Source of the DNA: Bacteroidales bacterium
GTDB lineage: Bacteria; Bacteroidota; Bacteroidia; Bacteroidales; VadinHA17
Direction of reading: 5' to 3'
Assembly: GCA_003501665.1 (NCBI GenBank)
Contig: DNOQ01000073.1
Coordinates: 5,091 to 10,570, forward strand
DNA: 5,480 nt
The translations under genes were made by a program, and so were the position numbers. How positions within the stretch are numbered: position 1 is the stretch's first letter; each line of letters opens with the position of its first letter. Positions 1 to 5,480 of the stretch are shown here, one piece after another. A model generated the notes under the pieces. That model was not told the origin of the DNA, ran no database searches, and saw only the letters and a program-made list of their open reading frames with translations.

Positions 1-78
1 CCCATTAAGTTAACTGGTTTGCAGAGAACTGCGGGAACCCCGGCTCCCGTTCAGTGATTAGATCAGGTTTGACAAAAT

Positions 79-1275
79 TTAAGGAGAACGGCCTTTAATC
101 ACGATCATCCGGTTATACCGCGGCAGTCCATCTCCTTCAAGCTTAATGACATAGGTGCCTGATGGCAAGTTGTCATTGGAATATTCTATGCTATGCCTGC
201 CAGAACCCATAATCCCCGGATTAACCATATCATGCAGGTTGCCTGAGAGATCGAAGACGCTTATCCTGATATTTTCTTCTCTGTCCAGTTTCATTGACAG
301 CCAGGTTTTGCCGGAAAAAGGATTCGGGAAGTTGTAGAAATCTCCAAATCCGACTGCAGAATAGTTATCAACCCTGTCTACTATTACAGGCGGGCTTATA
401 TCATCAAAAACAATCCCATTGATTCCCCATCCCGAAAATCCGCTGACAATATCTTCAACATCTCCTCCATGGATCATATTGGCCCGTTTAATACCGTCGC
501 CGGTGACCCAGTATATCTTGCTTCTTGCCGGGTCTAAGGTGATGCTGTGACAGCTACCCGTGTGGCTGACAAGCAGGTTTGGAAACTCTCCTGAGGCCAA
601 TGATGTATATATCCCGCCAAAATCTGACCAGTATAGTCGATTATTCCTGTATAAAATAGTCCCCGGAGATTTAATAAAATCGTCTTTCGTATCCGAAAAT
701 ATTTGAACTGCTGAAGATCCGGACAATGCCTGCGAGTTTATTTTGTAGATTCCGTTCCGGTTTTGGGCACCATGAACGGTAAAGAAAATCACTGAATGCT
801 CATGATCAAGTGTTATTCCCCCTATATCCTGATCCCTGAAATATCCACGCATGTACCAATCCAGTACGGTTCCATCAGTCTTTTTTATCTTCACTATATA
901 GTCATACATCGTGGCAGTGTTTGAGGCATAATAGACCTCCTCCCTGATGGTGTCACCCACAACATCGCTAAGCCAGTCACCAATAAAACTGTACATATCC
1001 ACGATCCTCTCATAGGAGGTCCCGTTTCCCGTTACTTTCTCAATGGCCCAGTTACCGGTACTGCCATAAACCAGTAGTGGTGGATTGCCACGATGCGCGA
1101 TAGAAAGAAACTGTATGTCCCACGTCCTTTCAAAAACAGGATGTAATCCTGTCCCGTCACGATTGCAGCAGTAGATAAAACTTCCTCTCTGCGGATGATA
1201 AGTGGAGAAATAGATCCTTTGTGCTGATAGTTGTAAGGAGATGAGCAGGCCAAGTATCACAAGAATTGTTCTCAT
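79..1275 (-). CDS. Secreted YWTD-type beta-propeller protein with T9SS C-terminal sorting domain
   Basis: This 398-residue protein has a Sec signal peptide at residues 1-19 (hydrophobic ILVILGLLISLQL, then SAQ). Residues about 20-292 hold beta-propeller-like repeats resembling LDL-receptor class B (YWTD) blades; the clearest are LYWSDFGGIYT (214-224) and IYWVTGDGIKRANM (254-267), with CNRDGTGLHPVF (37-48) as a first blade. Residues about 312-398 match the type A sorting domain of the type IX secretion system: NFPNPFSGKT (315-324), IRISVFDLSGN (336-346) and LPSGTYVIKL (370-379), then a final basic strand. The family logic is export to the periplasm, then passage through the outer membrane with surface anchoring or release. 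No catalytic motif was recognised, so a binding or scaffolding role is only inferred. The ATG at 1275 puts the signal peptide at the very N-terminus; no Shine-Dalgarno is visible, as is usual in Bacteroidota. A Cys pair lies at 36-37. The export prediction is solid; the function is unknown. Confidence 0.9.
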   Translation of the reverse strand: MRTILVILGLLISLQLSAQRIYFSTYHPQRGSFIYCCNRDGTGLHPVFERTWDIQFLSIAHRGNPPLLVYGSTGNWAIEKVTGNGTSYERIVDMYSFIGDWLSDVVGDTIREEVYYASNTATMYDYIVKIKKTDGTVLDWYMRGYFRDQDIGGITLDHEHSVIFFTVHGAQNRNGIYKINSQALSGSSAVQIFSDTKDDFIKSPGTILYRNNRLYWSDFGGIYTSLASGEFPNLLVSHTGSCHSITLDPARSKIYWVTGDGIKRANMIHGGDVEDIVSGFSGWGINGIVFDDISPPVIVDRVDNYSAVGFGDFYNFPNPFSGKTWLSMKLDREENIRISVFDLSGNLHDMVNPGIMGSGRHSIEYSNDNLPSGTYVIKLEGDGLPRYNRMIVIKGRSP

Positions 1276-1547
1276 TATTTTATGATTTTATCATAATTTA
1301 CTAAAATTAAGCAATTTGATAATATAATCTGAATTATTCACAGATATTCATAAAAAAGGGTGTTTTTGCTTTCTATTTATAGCTTAATTAGTTATATTTA
1401 AATTGATTACAAATAAAAAACACTCTTTATACAATATTAAACGAAAATACTAAAAATCCCCCATACGAGCTAACCCTTTTCGCGATAAAAGAATTATCGG
1501 CCAGCTGATGCTATGGTGTGTGAAAAATATGGTTTATATTAAATGTT

Positions 1548-1579
1548 GAAAAATCTACTATCCCGCCCGGGAAATAGTA
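1548..1579 (-). terminator. Candidate rho-independent terminator after the PL22-like gene
   Basis: On the minus strand TACTAT and ATAGTA (1574-1579 with 1556-1561) form a 6-bp stem. This is extended by CCC pairing with GGG (1562-1564 with 1569-1571), with a two-base bulge and a four-base loop. The sequence GATTTTT (1555-1549) follows directly. The position about 100 bases past the PL22-like stop codon and the T-run suit termination of that transcript. The stem is short and bulged, so confidence is moderate. Confidence 0.45.
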
Positions 1580-1672
1580 AACCGTTTTGAACAGAGAAAC
1601 TGGCTTGATCAGGGCGACAGGGGACTTACCACACCGGCAGTAACAAGACATGCACTGGAAAAGCAGCTTTAG
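1550..1672 (+). pseudogene. Possible C-terminal remnant of a decayed plus-strand gene
   Basis: From just after a TGA (1547-1549) to a TAG (1670-1672) the plus strand is open for 40 codons, and the last part reads like real protein: NRFEQRNWLDQGDRGLTT, then PAVTRHALEKQL. Composition changes from very AT-rich before about 1550 to coding-like here. Upstream of the TGA the same frame stays open back to a TAA at 1451, so a longer reading interrupted by one stop is possible. There is no start codon after the TGA, and I do not recognise the family. It also overlaps the candidate terminator of the opposite strand, so the reading may be chance. Confidence 0.3.
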
Positions 1673-1680
1673 TATTCCGG

Positions 1681-3024
1681 TTATCTTCTAAGCCAGGCTT
1701 CAGGCACATGAATTATACAAATATTCATTGTCCTGTTGTCTTCAGATAACATTGCTGACTGGATCTCAATTCTGGTTCCGTCGTCGCTGAAAGTGGGGTG
1801 AGGATGATCGGCCGCAGTCATTTTATGGCCTGTCGATAATAATATCATCTCACTATTGCGTCGGTCGATAAGATAAATTCCCCGTGAAAAATCATCCCCG
1901 ACTGCAAACCGGCCATCTGGTGAACCATGGACGTGCCATAATCCGCTTCCTGAATCAGTTTGCCCGGCAATTGTCATTTCCCGTGTTCTGAAGTTTACGA
2001 TACCCAGGCCGGTTGGTTTTTGTCTGGTTCCCGAAGGGCCCCATTCCACTTCCTGTCCCGGATTTTTCGGATCTGCTTCCTGTTGAGGCGTTCCGATCTT
2101 TCTGTGACCCATAATCGCAAAAGCCACCTCATCTTTTGTAATAATAGCTTCATGAGTCACCCATTCATATTCAGCTTCAGGATATAGAGGTCCCAGTCCG
2201 GAACCGTCAGCTTTCACCGTCCATATACGCTGGGGAGCTTTCCCGCCTGTTTCCCAGCAAAAAACAATTTCTCCCGGTACCCACGGATTGGTCTGGATAT
2301 GTCCCACCTGAAACGGAACTGAAACAACATATCCGCATTCACCCGTTTTAATATTCATCTTGCCAATTCCCGATGGCCCTGCACCCATTTTTCTCGGGCC
2401 GAAGTTCTCCTCAATTTTTGTTCCTTCAGGCAGATGTTTTGCAGCTTCTTCCCTGTCAACCCTGAAATATACCCATTCTTCATCAGCATCGAGGGCCATA
2501 TCGCCTCCTGCACCCATTTCTCCAGGGATTGTACCGCATACTTTCTGATAGAGTGATGCTTCTTTCAGTCTGCCAGACTCACTGTCGGCAAACAGTTTTG
2601 CCAGATCAACCTCAACAATCTTAACCGGTAGCCTAAATCTTGGTCCGCCCTGCTCCCGCGGTGTCCCTCTCGTAAAATAGAGCTTCATAGATTTTCTTGC
2701 CACATTAAGCATTCCCATATATCCTCCTTCGCTCACCTGAACGATCACTCCTGTTTTTTCATTTACAGCCATAGCTTCGCCCTTAACCCTGTTGGAGCGG
2801 AATATCACCCAGTTACCGTCGGCCGTCCACTGATTATGAGTCTGATAAATCTTGGAATCCCCGGCCGGTGTACTCGTCAGGAATGTCAGCCTGGCACCTG
2901 TGACCGGGTCGGTGATTTCCTTCTTTTCCGACGGAAACCTGGTACCGATCTGGGCTAATGAATAGTGGATCTGCAATAAAAAAATTGCAAGTGTAAGTAT
3001 TGATTTTAAGAAAGATATTTTCAT
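1681..3024 (-). CDS. Exported oligogalacturonate lyase-family (PL22-like) seven-bladed propeller protein
   Basis: This 447-residue protein has a signal peptide at 1-24 (LTLAIFLLQIHYSLA, then Q), so it should act in the periplasm or beyond; classical enterobacterial Ogl is cytoplasmic. The rest resembles oligogalacturonate lyase, which splits short pectin fragments by beta-elimination using a metal-supported active site. Visible family marks are the N-terminal DPVTGARLTFLTS (39-51), GHIQTNPW with His242, FCWE (255-258), the WTVKADGSGL blade (268-277), WVTHE with His291, HGSPDGRFAVGDD (366-378), DHPHPTF with His407 and His409, and the ending VPEAWL (440-445). From memory of the Yersinia enzyme, His291, His407 and His409 correspond to three metal ligands, while the Gln ligand three residues before the first His of HPH is Ala404 here. 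The substrate is therefore uncertain; it may be a divergent lyase or a non-catalytic TolB-like sensor. ettA lies 197 bp upstream on the same strand. The ATG at 3024 is set by the signal peptide. Confidence 0.85.
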   Translation of the reverse strand: MKISFLKSILTLAIFLLQIHYSLAQIGTRFPSEKKEITDPVTGARLTFLTSTPAGDSKIYQTHNQWTADGNWVIFRSNRVKGEAMAVNEKTGVIVQVSEGGYMGMLNVARKSMKLYFTRGTPREQGGPRFRLPVKIVEVDLAKLFADSESGRLKEASLYQKVCGTIPGEMGAGGDMALDADEEWVYFRVDREEAAKHLPEGTKIEENFGPRKMGAGPSGIGKMNIKTGECGYVVSVPFQVGHIQTNPWVPGEIVFCWETGGKAPQRIWTVKADGSGLGPLYPEAEYEWVTHEAIITKDEVAFAIMGHRKIGTPQQEADPKNPGQEVEWGPSGTRQKPTGLGIVNFRTREMTIAGQTDSGSGLWHVHGSPDGRFAVGDDFSRGIYLIDRRNSEMILLSTGHKMTAADHPHPTFSDDGTRIEIQSAMLSEDNRTMNICIIHVPEAWLRR

Positions 3025-3091
3025 TTGATTATGTGATTTATACAGATTTTTATTTAAGAATTAATGATCTGGTCCAAATTCCCCATTATTC

Positions 3092-3221
3092 TCTTTGCCT
3101 ATTCGTCCCTTAGTCCCTTAGTCTCTTCTTCTCTCCGTCTCTCCGTCTCTCCGTCCCTTCGTCTCCTCGTCCTGCTCTGAGCCCTGAGCTCTGTGCCTTT
3201 GTGCCGCTGTGCCCTTCGCCC
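3092..3221. repeat. Degenerate 8-bp-period tandem array directly after ettA
   Basis: Read on the plus strand, 3092-3171 splits into ten consecutive 8-mers: TCTTTGCC, TATTCGTC, CCTTAGTC twice, TCTTCTTC, TCTCCGTC three times, CCTTCGTC and TCCTCGTC. After four spacer bases come two 7-mers (TCTGAGC, CCTGAGC) at 3176-3189, then TCTGTGCC, TTTGTGCC, GCTGTGCC and CTTCGCCC at 3190-3221. The plus strand is almost all pyrimidine apart from a regular G in most units. The array touches the ettA stop codon (3222-3224), so it would be the purine-rich 3' untranslated RNA of ettA. An 8-bp period cannot hold a reading frame, and no coding function is proposed. Confidence 0.85.
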
Positions 3222-4904
3222 CTATACCAGTCTTTTATACTTAATCCGCACCGGCGTTGTATCACCAACTCTTTTCTTAAGATTTTCTTCATATTCGGAG
3301 TAGGTTCCTTCAAACCAGACGACCTTTGAGTTACCTTCAAATGCAAGTATATGTGTTGCAACACGATCGAGGAACCATCTGTCGTGAGATATTATTACCG
3401 CACATCCTGCAAAATTCTCAAGTCCTTCCTCCAGGGCACGAAGTGTATTAACATCAATATCGTTTGTGGGTTCGTCAAGAAGAAGTACGTTTGCACCTGA
3501 TTTAAGTGTCAGCGCAAGGTGAAGTCTGTTTCTTTCACCTCCGGAGAGCACCCCGCATTTTTTTTCCTGATCGGCGCCGGTAAAATTAAATCTTGCCACA
3601 TAGGCTCTTGCATTGATCATTCTGGTACCAACCAGTACTTCAGGTTGTCCACCGGAGATGACTTCATAAACTGTTTTAGCAGGATCTATTGCTGAATGTG
3701 CCTGGTCAACATATCCCAGAGTTACCGTTTCGCCCAGTTCGAAAGTTCCTTTTGTTGCACTCTCCTGACCCATGATCATTCTGAAAAGAGTTGTTTTACC
3801 CGCACCATTGGGTCCAATTACGCCAATAATTCCGTTTGGGGGAAGATTATAATCCAGATCCTCGAATAAAAGTTTATCTCCAAATGATTTTGCCACATGA
3901 GATGCCCTTATCACTTTATCGCCCAGCCGGGGACCGTTGGGAATAAAAATCTCGAGCTTTTCTTCCTTCTGTTTAACATCCTGGTTAAGAAGGTTTTCGT
4001 AAGCCCCAAGGCGGGCTTTTGATTTGGCGTGTCTGGCTTTCGGGGACATTCTTACCCATTCCAGTTCTCTCTCAAGTATCTTTCTCCTTCTAATATTACC
4101 TTTTTCTTCAATCTCCAGGCTTTTTGCCTTCTGTTCCAGCCATGATGAATAGTTACCTTTCCATGGAATTCCCTCCCCCCTGTCCAGCTCAAGTATCCAT
4201 CCGGCAACGTTATCAAGGAAGTATCTGTCGTGTGTTATACATATCACTGTGCCTTTGTATTGCCTGAGGGTGGTCTCGAGCCACTGAACTGATTCAGTAT
4301 CAAGATGGTTAGTCGGTTCATCCAGAAGAAGTATATCAGGCTGACTCAAAAGAAGTCTGCAGAGAGCCACCCGTCTGCGTTCACCTCCTGAAAGAATATT
4401 AACTTTTGTATCACTTCCCGGGCATCTCAGTGCATCCATTGCCCTTTCGATCCTGTATTCTATATTCCATCCGTCGTGGTATTCAATTTTCTCCTGCAGC
4501 TCAGCCTGCCTGTCCATAAGCTGTTGCATTTTTTCAGGATTTTCAAAAACCAGGGGATCACCAAAACTGTTATTAATCTTTTCAAATTCCTGCATCAGGT
4601 CCATGACCTCCTTTACCCCTTCTGCAACAATCTCTTTTACACTCCCGGTTTCATCAAGAAGCGGGTCCTGAGGCAAGTGTCCGACCGAATAACCCGGCAG
4701 GAATGTAACCTCCCCCTGGTATTCTTTTTCAATTCCTGCTATTATTTTCAACAGAGTTGATTTGCCTGATCCGTTCAGTCCTATGATCCCGATTTTTGCA
4801 CCAAGGAAGAAGGAGAGAGATATATCCTTAAGAACCTGCCGGTGTGGAGGATAGGTCTTACCTACCCGGTACATACTGAATATTATTTTGTTGTCGTCAG
4901 CCAT
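3222..4904 (-). CDS. ettA: Energy-dependent translational throttle protein EttA (ABC-F ATPase)
   Basis: This is a 560-residue ABC-F ATPase with no membrane domain. The family binds the ribosomal E site and gates the first steps of elongation according to the ATP/ADP ratio. Domain 1 has Walker A GLNGSGKST (42-50), signature LSGGERRR (171-178), Walker B LLLLDEPTNHLD (191-202) and switch His225. The EttA-type arm insertion lies at about 90-145. The inter-domain linker at about 245-325 carries ELEWVR and the basic KARHAKSKARL. Domain 2 has Walker A GPNGAGKTT (364-372), signature LSGGERNR (453-460), Walker B LLLDEPTNDID (474-484) and switch His507. The tail RIKYKRLV closely resembles that of E. 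coli EttA (about 555 residues). I chose the ATG at 4904 because MADDNKIIFSMYRVGK aligns with the EttA N-terminus. A 38-codon extension to an ATG at 5018 only translates intergenic palindromes. No Shine-Dalgarno is visible. All catalytic motifs are intact. Confidence 0.96.
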   Translation of the reverse strand: MADDNKIIFSMYRVGKTYPPHRQVLKDISLSFFLGAKIGIIGLNGSGKSTLLKIIAGIEKEYQGEVTFLPGYSVGHLPQDPLLDETGSVKEIVAEGVKEVMDLMQEFEKINNSFGDPLVFENPEKMQQLMDRQAELQEKIEYHDGWNIEYRIERAMDALRCPGSDTKVNILSGGERRRVALCRLLLSQPDILLLDEPTNHLDTESVQWLETTLRQYKGTVICITHDRYFLDNVAGWILELDRGEGIPWKGNYSSWLEQKAKSLEIEEKGNIRRRKILERELEWVRMSPKARHAKSKARLGAYENLLNQDVKQKEEKLEIFIPNGPRLGDKVIRASHVAKSFGDKLLFEDLDYNLPPNGIIGVIGPNGAGKTTLFRMIMGQESATKGTFELGETVTLGYVDQAHSAIDPAKTVYEVISGGQPEVLVGTRMINARAYVARFNFTGADQEKKCGVLSGGERNRLHLALTLKSGANVLLLDEPTNDIDVNTLRALEEGLENFAGCAVIISHDRWFLDRVATHILAFEGNSKVVWFEGTYSEYEENLKKRVGDTTPVRIKYKRLV

Positions 4905-4909
4905 ATGGT

Positions 4910-4924
4910 CAGTTTTTAAAACTG
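4910..4924. promoter_or_regulatory. Perfect inverted repeat just upstream of the ettA start
   Basis: CAGTTTTTAAAACTG consists of 7-base perfect inverted arms around a single central T and ends six bases before the ettA ATG on the minus strand. A one-base loop does not suit an RNA hairpin of full length, so a protein-binding dyad or a shorter, opened hairpin at the ribosome-binding region are the alternatives. No known operator was recognised and chance is possible in AT-rich DNA. Confidence 0.25.
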
Positions 4925-4939
4925 CGATAAATATAATAA

Positions 4940-4971
4940 TTGCAGGGGCATTCCATGGAATGTCCCTGTAA
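4940..4971. repeat. 32-bp intergenic palindrome, copy A
   Basis: The arms TTGCAGGGGCATTCCA and TGGAATGTCCCTGTAA are 16 bases each and pair at every position, counting two G-T wobbles. An A-run (4973-4979) follows on the plus strand. The element shares length, centre (CATG) and flanks with copy B, so the two belong to one family. Neither strand shows a strong T-run directly after the hairpin, so it is not a textbook terminator, although a hairpin in the ettA leader RNA is expected if transcription continues from the membrane-protein gene. Confidence 0.85.
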
Positions 4972-4997
4972 CAAAAAAATATTGATTGTCCGTAAAA

Positions 4998-5029
4998 TTG
5001 CAAGGGCGTTGCATGCAACGCCCCTACAA
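4998..5029. repeat. 32-bp intergenic palindrome, copy B
   Basis: The arms TTGCAAGGGCGTTGCA and TGCAACGCCCCTACAA pair at 14 of 16 positions around a GCATGC centre. An A-run follows at 5031-5036, as after copy A. The copy centres are 58 bp apart. The core GGGCGTTGCATGCAACGCCC is a type of short mobile or repeated intergenic palindrome that I recall from several bacterial phyla; that recollection is unchecked. On the minus strand it lies 52 bp after the membrane-protein stop and is followed by only a weak AATTTTA stretch. Confidence 0.85.
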
Positions 5030-5081
5030 CAAAAAACCGGTTATTTACAAATTAATTGTGATCTTTCCTGATGTTCCCGGT

Positions 5082-5459
5082 TTAAATCTTTTCGAACAGT
5101 TTAATTGTTTCATCCTGAAGAAGGACCCACAGGGAATATACACCTTTAAGGGTTCCTATCGGGATGTTCAGACATCCAAGGGCTGCCACTACAATAATCA
5201 GGTAACGTGCCCATGGCTGGTAAGAAAGTAATCCAATACCCCCGACAAGTCCGAGTGTGGACATGAATGCAATCAGCAGGGGCAGACTTAGAGACAGAAA
5301 TCCGAGGACCATCTGTGGAATTTCTTCTCCGGTCACAAATCCCTTTGCGAAATTGAGAGCAAAAAACACAGCAACGGCTCCGATCAGGCCAATAAAACCG
5401 AAACCTATATGTATTGCCCCAACAACGATAACATGTTTTCTCATTTTAGAATTTTCCAT
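5082..5459 (-). CDS. Small multi-pass membrane protein, function unknown
   Basis: This 125-residue, very hydrophobic protein is presumably in the inner membrane. Likely membrane segments are about 9-35, 50-78 (long enough for a hairpin or one long helix) and 84-113 (possibly split at NIPIGT). A short charged loop (GEEIPQ, 44-49) lies between the first two, and the end QDETIKLFEKI is charged. Recognisable motifs are GLVGGIGLL, the aromatic-basic turn QPWARY (81-86), and NIPIGTLKGVYSLWVLL (98-114). From memory these recur in small uncharacterised membrane proteins of many bacteria, with no assigned activity. The ATG at 5459 gives a short polar N-terminus; the in-frame ATG at 5444 (MRKHVIVV) is an equally reasonable start. 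No strong Shine-Dalgarno precedes either. It reads in the same direction as ettA, 177 bp ahead of it, with palindromic repeats between. Confidence 0.78.
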   Translation of the reverse strand: MENSKMRKHVIVVGAIHIGFGFIGLIGAVAVFFALNFAKGFVTGEEIPQMVLGFLSLSLPLLIAFMSTLGLVGGIGLLSYQPWARYLIIVVAALGCLNIPIGTLKGVYSLWVLLQDETIKLFEKI

Positions 5460-5480
5460 GATATTAAGTTTTATTCCATT

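Larger units (their letters stand above)
1276..1680. other. 405-bp intergenic region, AT-rich half plus remnant-like half
   Basis: Positions 1276-1547 are strongly AT-rich and contain no convincing gene. They must carry the leader and probably the promoter of the secreted propeller gene starting at 1275, but I could not find a clear Bacteroidota-type TAnnTTTG element. An imperfect inverted repeat, AAAGGGTGTTTTT (1355-1367) against AAAAACACTCTTT (1416-1428), pairs at 12 of 13 positions across a 48-base loop; it may be chance in such DNA. Positions 1548-1680 hold the terminator candidate and the remnant-like open stretch. Confidence 0.6.

Noticed and set aside
31..50. Hairpin CGGGA/TCCCG downstream of the secreted propeller gene as a terminator
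   Set aside because: The stem is about five base pairs with an eight-base or longer loop and no T-run follows on the minus strand.
1..57. Plus-strand frame open from the window edge to a TGA, possibly the end of a convergent gene
   Set aside because: Only 18 codons are visible, with no recognisable motif, so chance cannot be excluded.
3092..3221. CRISPR array
   Set aside because: Units are 8 bp, degenerate and mostly contiguous, without unique spacers, and no cas genes are present.
3110..3364. 84-residue open frame on the minus strand overlapping the end of ettA
   Set aside because: It runs out of frame through ettA and then through the 8-bp array, giving a low-complexity Arg/Gly/Glu-rich tail. 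It is a shadow of ettA.
4476..4760. 94-residue plus-strand open frame
   Set aside because: It is antisense to the arm-domain region of ettA, is low in convincing protein features, and the minus-strand frame is clearly conserved.
5035..5042. AACCGGTT palindrome after the membrane-protein gene
   Set aside because: It is only eight bases long with no supporting context.

Overview
The window looks like chromosomal DNA of a Bacteroidota bacterium. The evidence is a secreted protein ending in a type IX secretion (T9SS) sorting domain, starts without recognisable Shine-Dalgarno sequences, short AT-rich leaders, and moderate GC in the genes against very AT-rich gaps. I could not identify a genus. 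No rRNA, tRNA, CRISPR array or intact mobile element was seen.

All four convincing genes are on the minus strand, so transcription reads from high to low coordinates. In that order they are: a 125-residue membrane protein of unknown role (5459-5082); ettA, the ABC-F translation factor (4904-3222); an exported seven-bladed-propeller protein of the oligogalacturonate lyase (PL22-like) family (3024-1681); and a T9SS-secreted protein with YWTD-type propeller repeats (1275-79). The gaps are 177, 197 and 405 bp, so this is a row of co-directional genes rather than a tight operon. ettA is housekeeping. The last two proteins are both exported propellers and could both act on polysaccharide or at the cell surface, but nothing in the sequence ties them to one pathway.

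The gaps hold the least ordinary DNA. Between the membrane protein and ettA sit two 32-bp palindromes with the same layout and compensatory base changes. Immediately after the ettA stop codon lies a strand-asymmetric degenerate tandem array with an 8-bp period, about 130 bp long. The 405-bp gap after the PL22-like gene contains a likely rho-independent terminator and a 41-codon, protein-like open stretch on the plus strand that may be the tail of a decayed gene. I found no clear case for a new multi-gene system. The best leads are the two intergenic repeat families around ettA and the altered metal site of the PL22-like protein.
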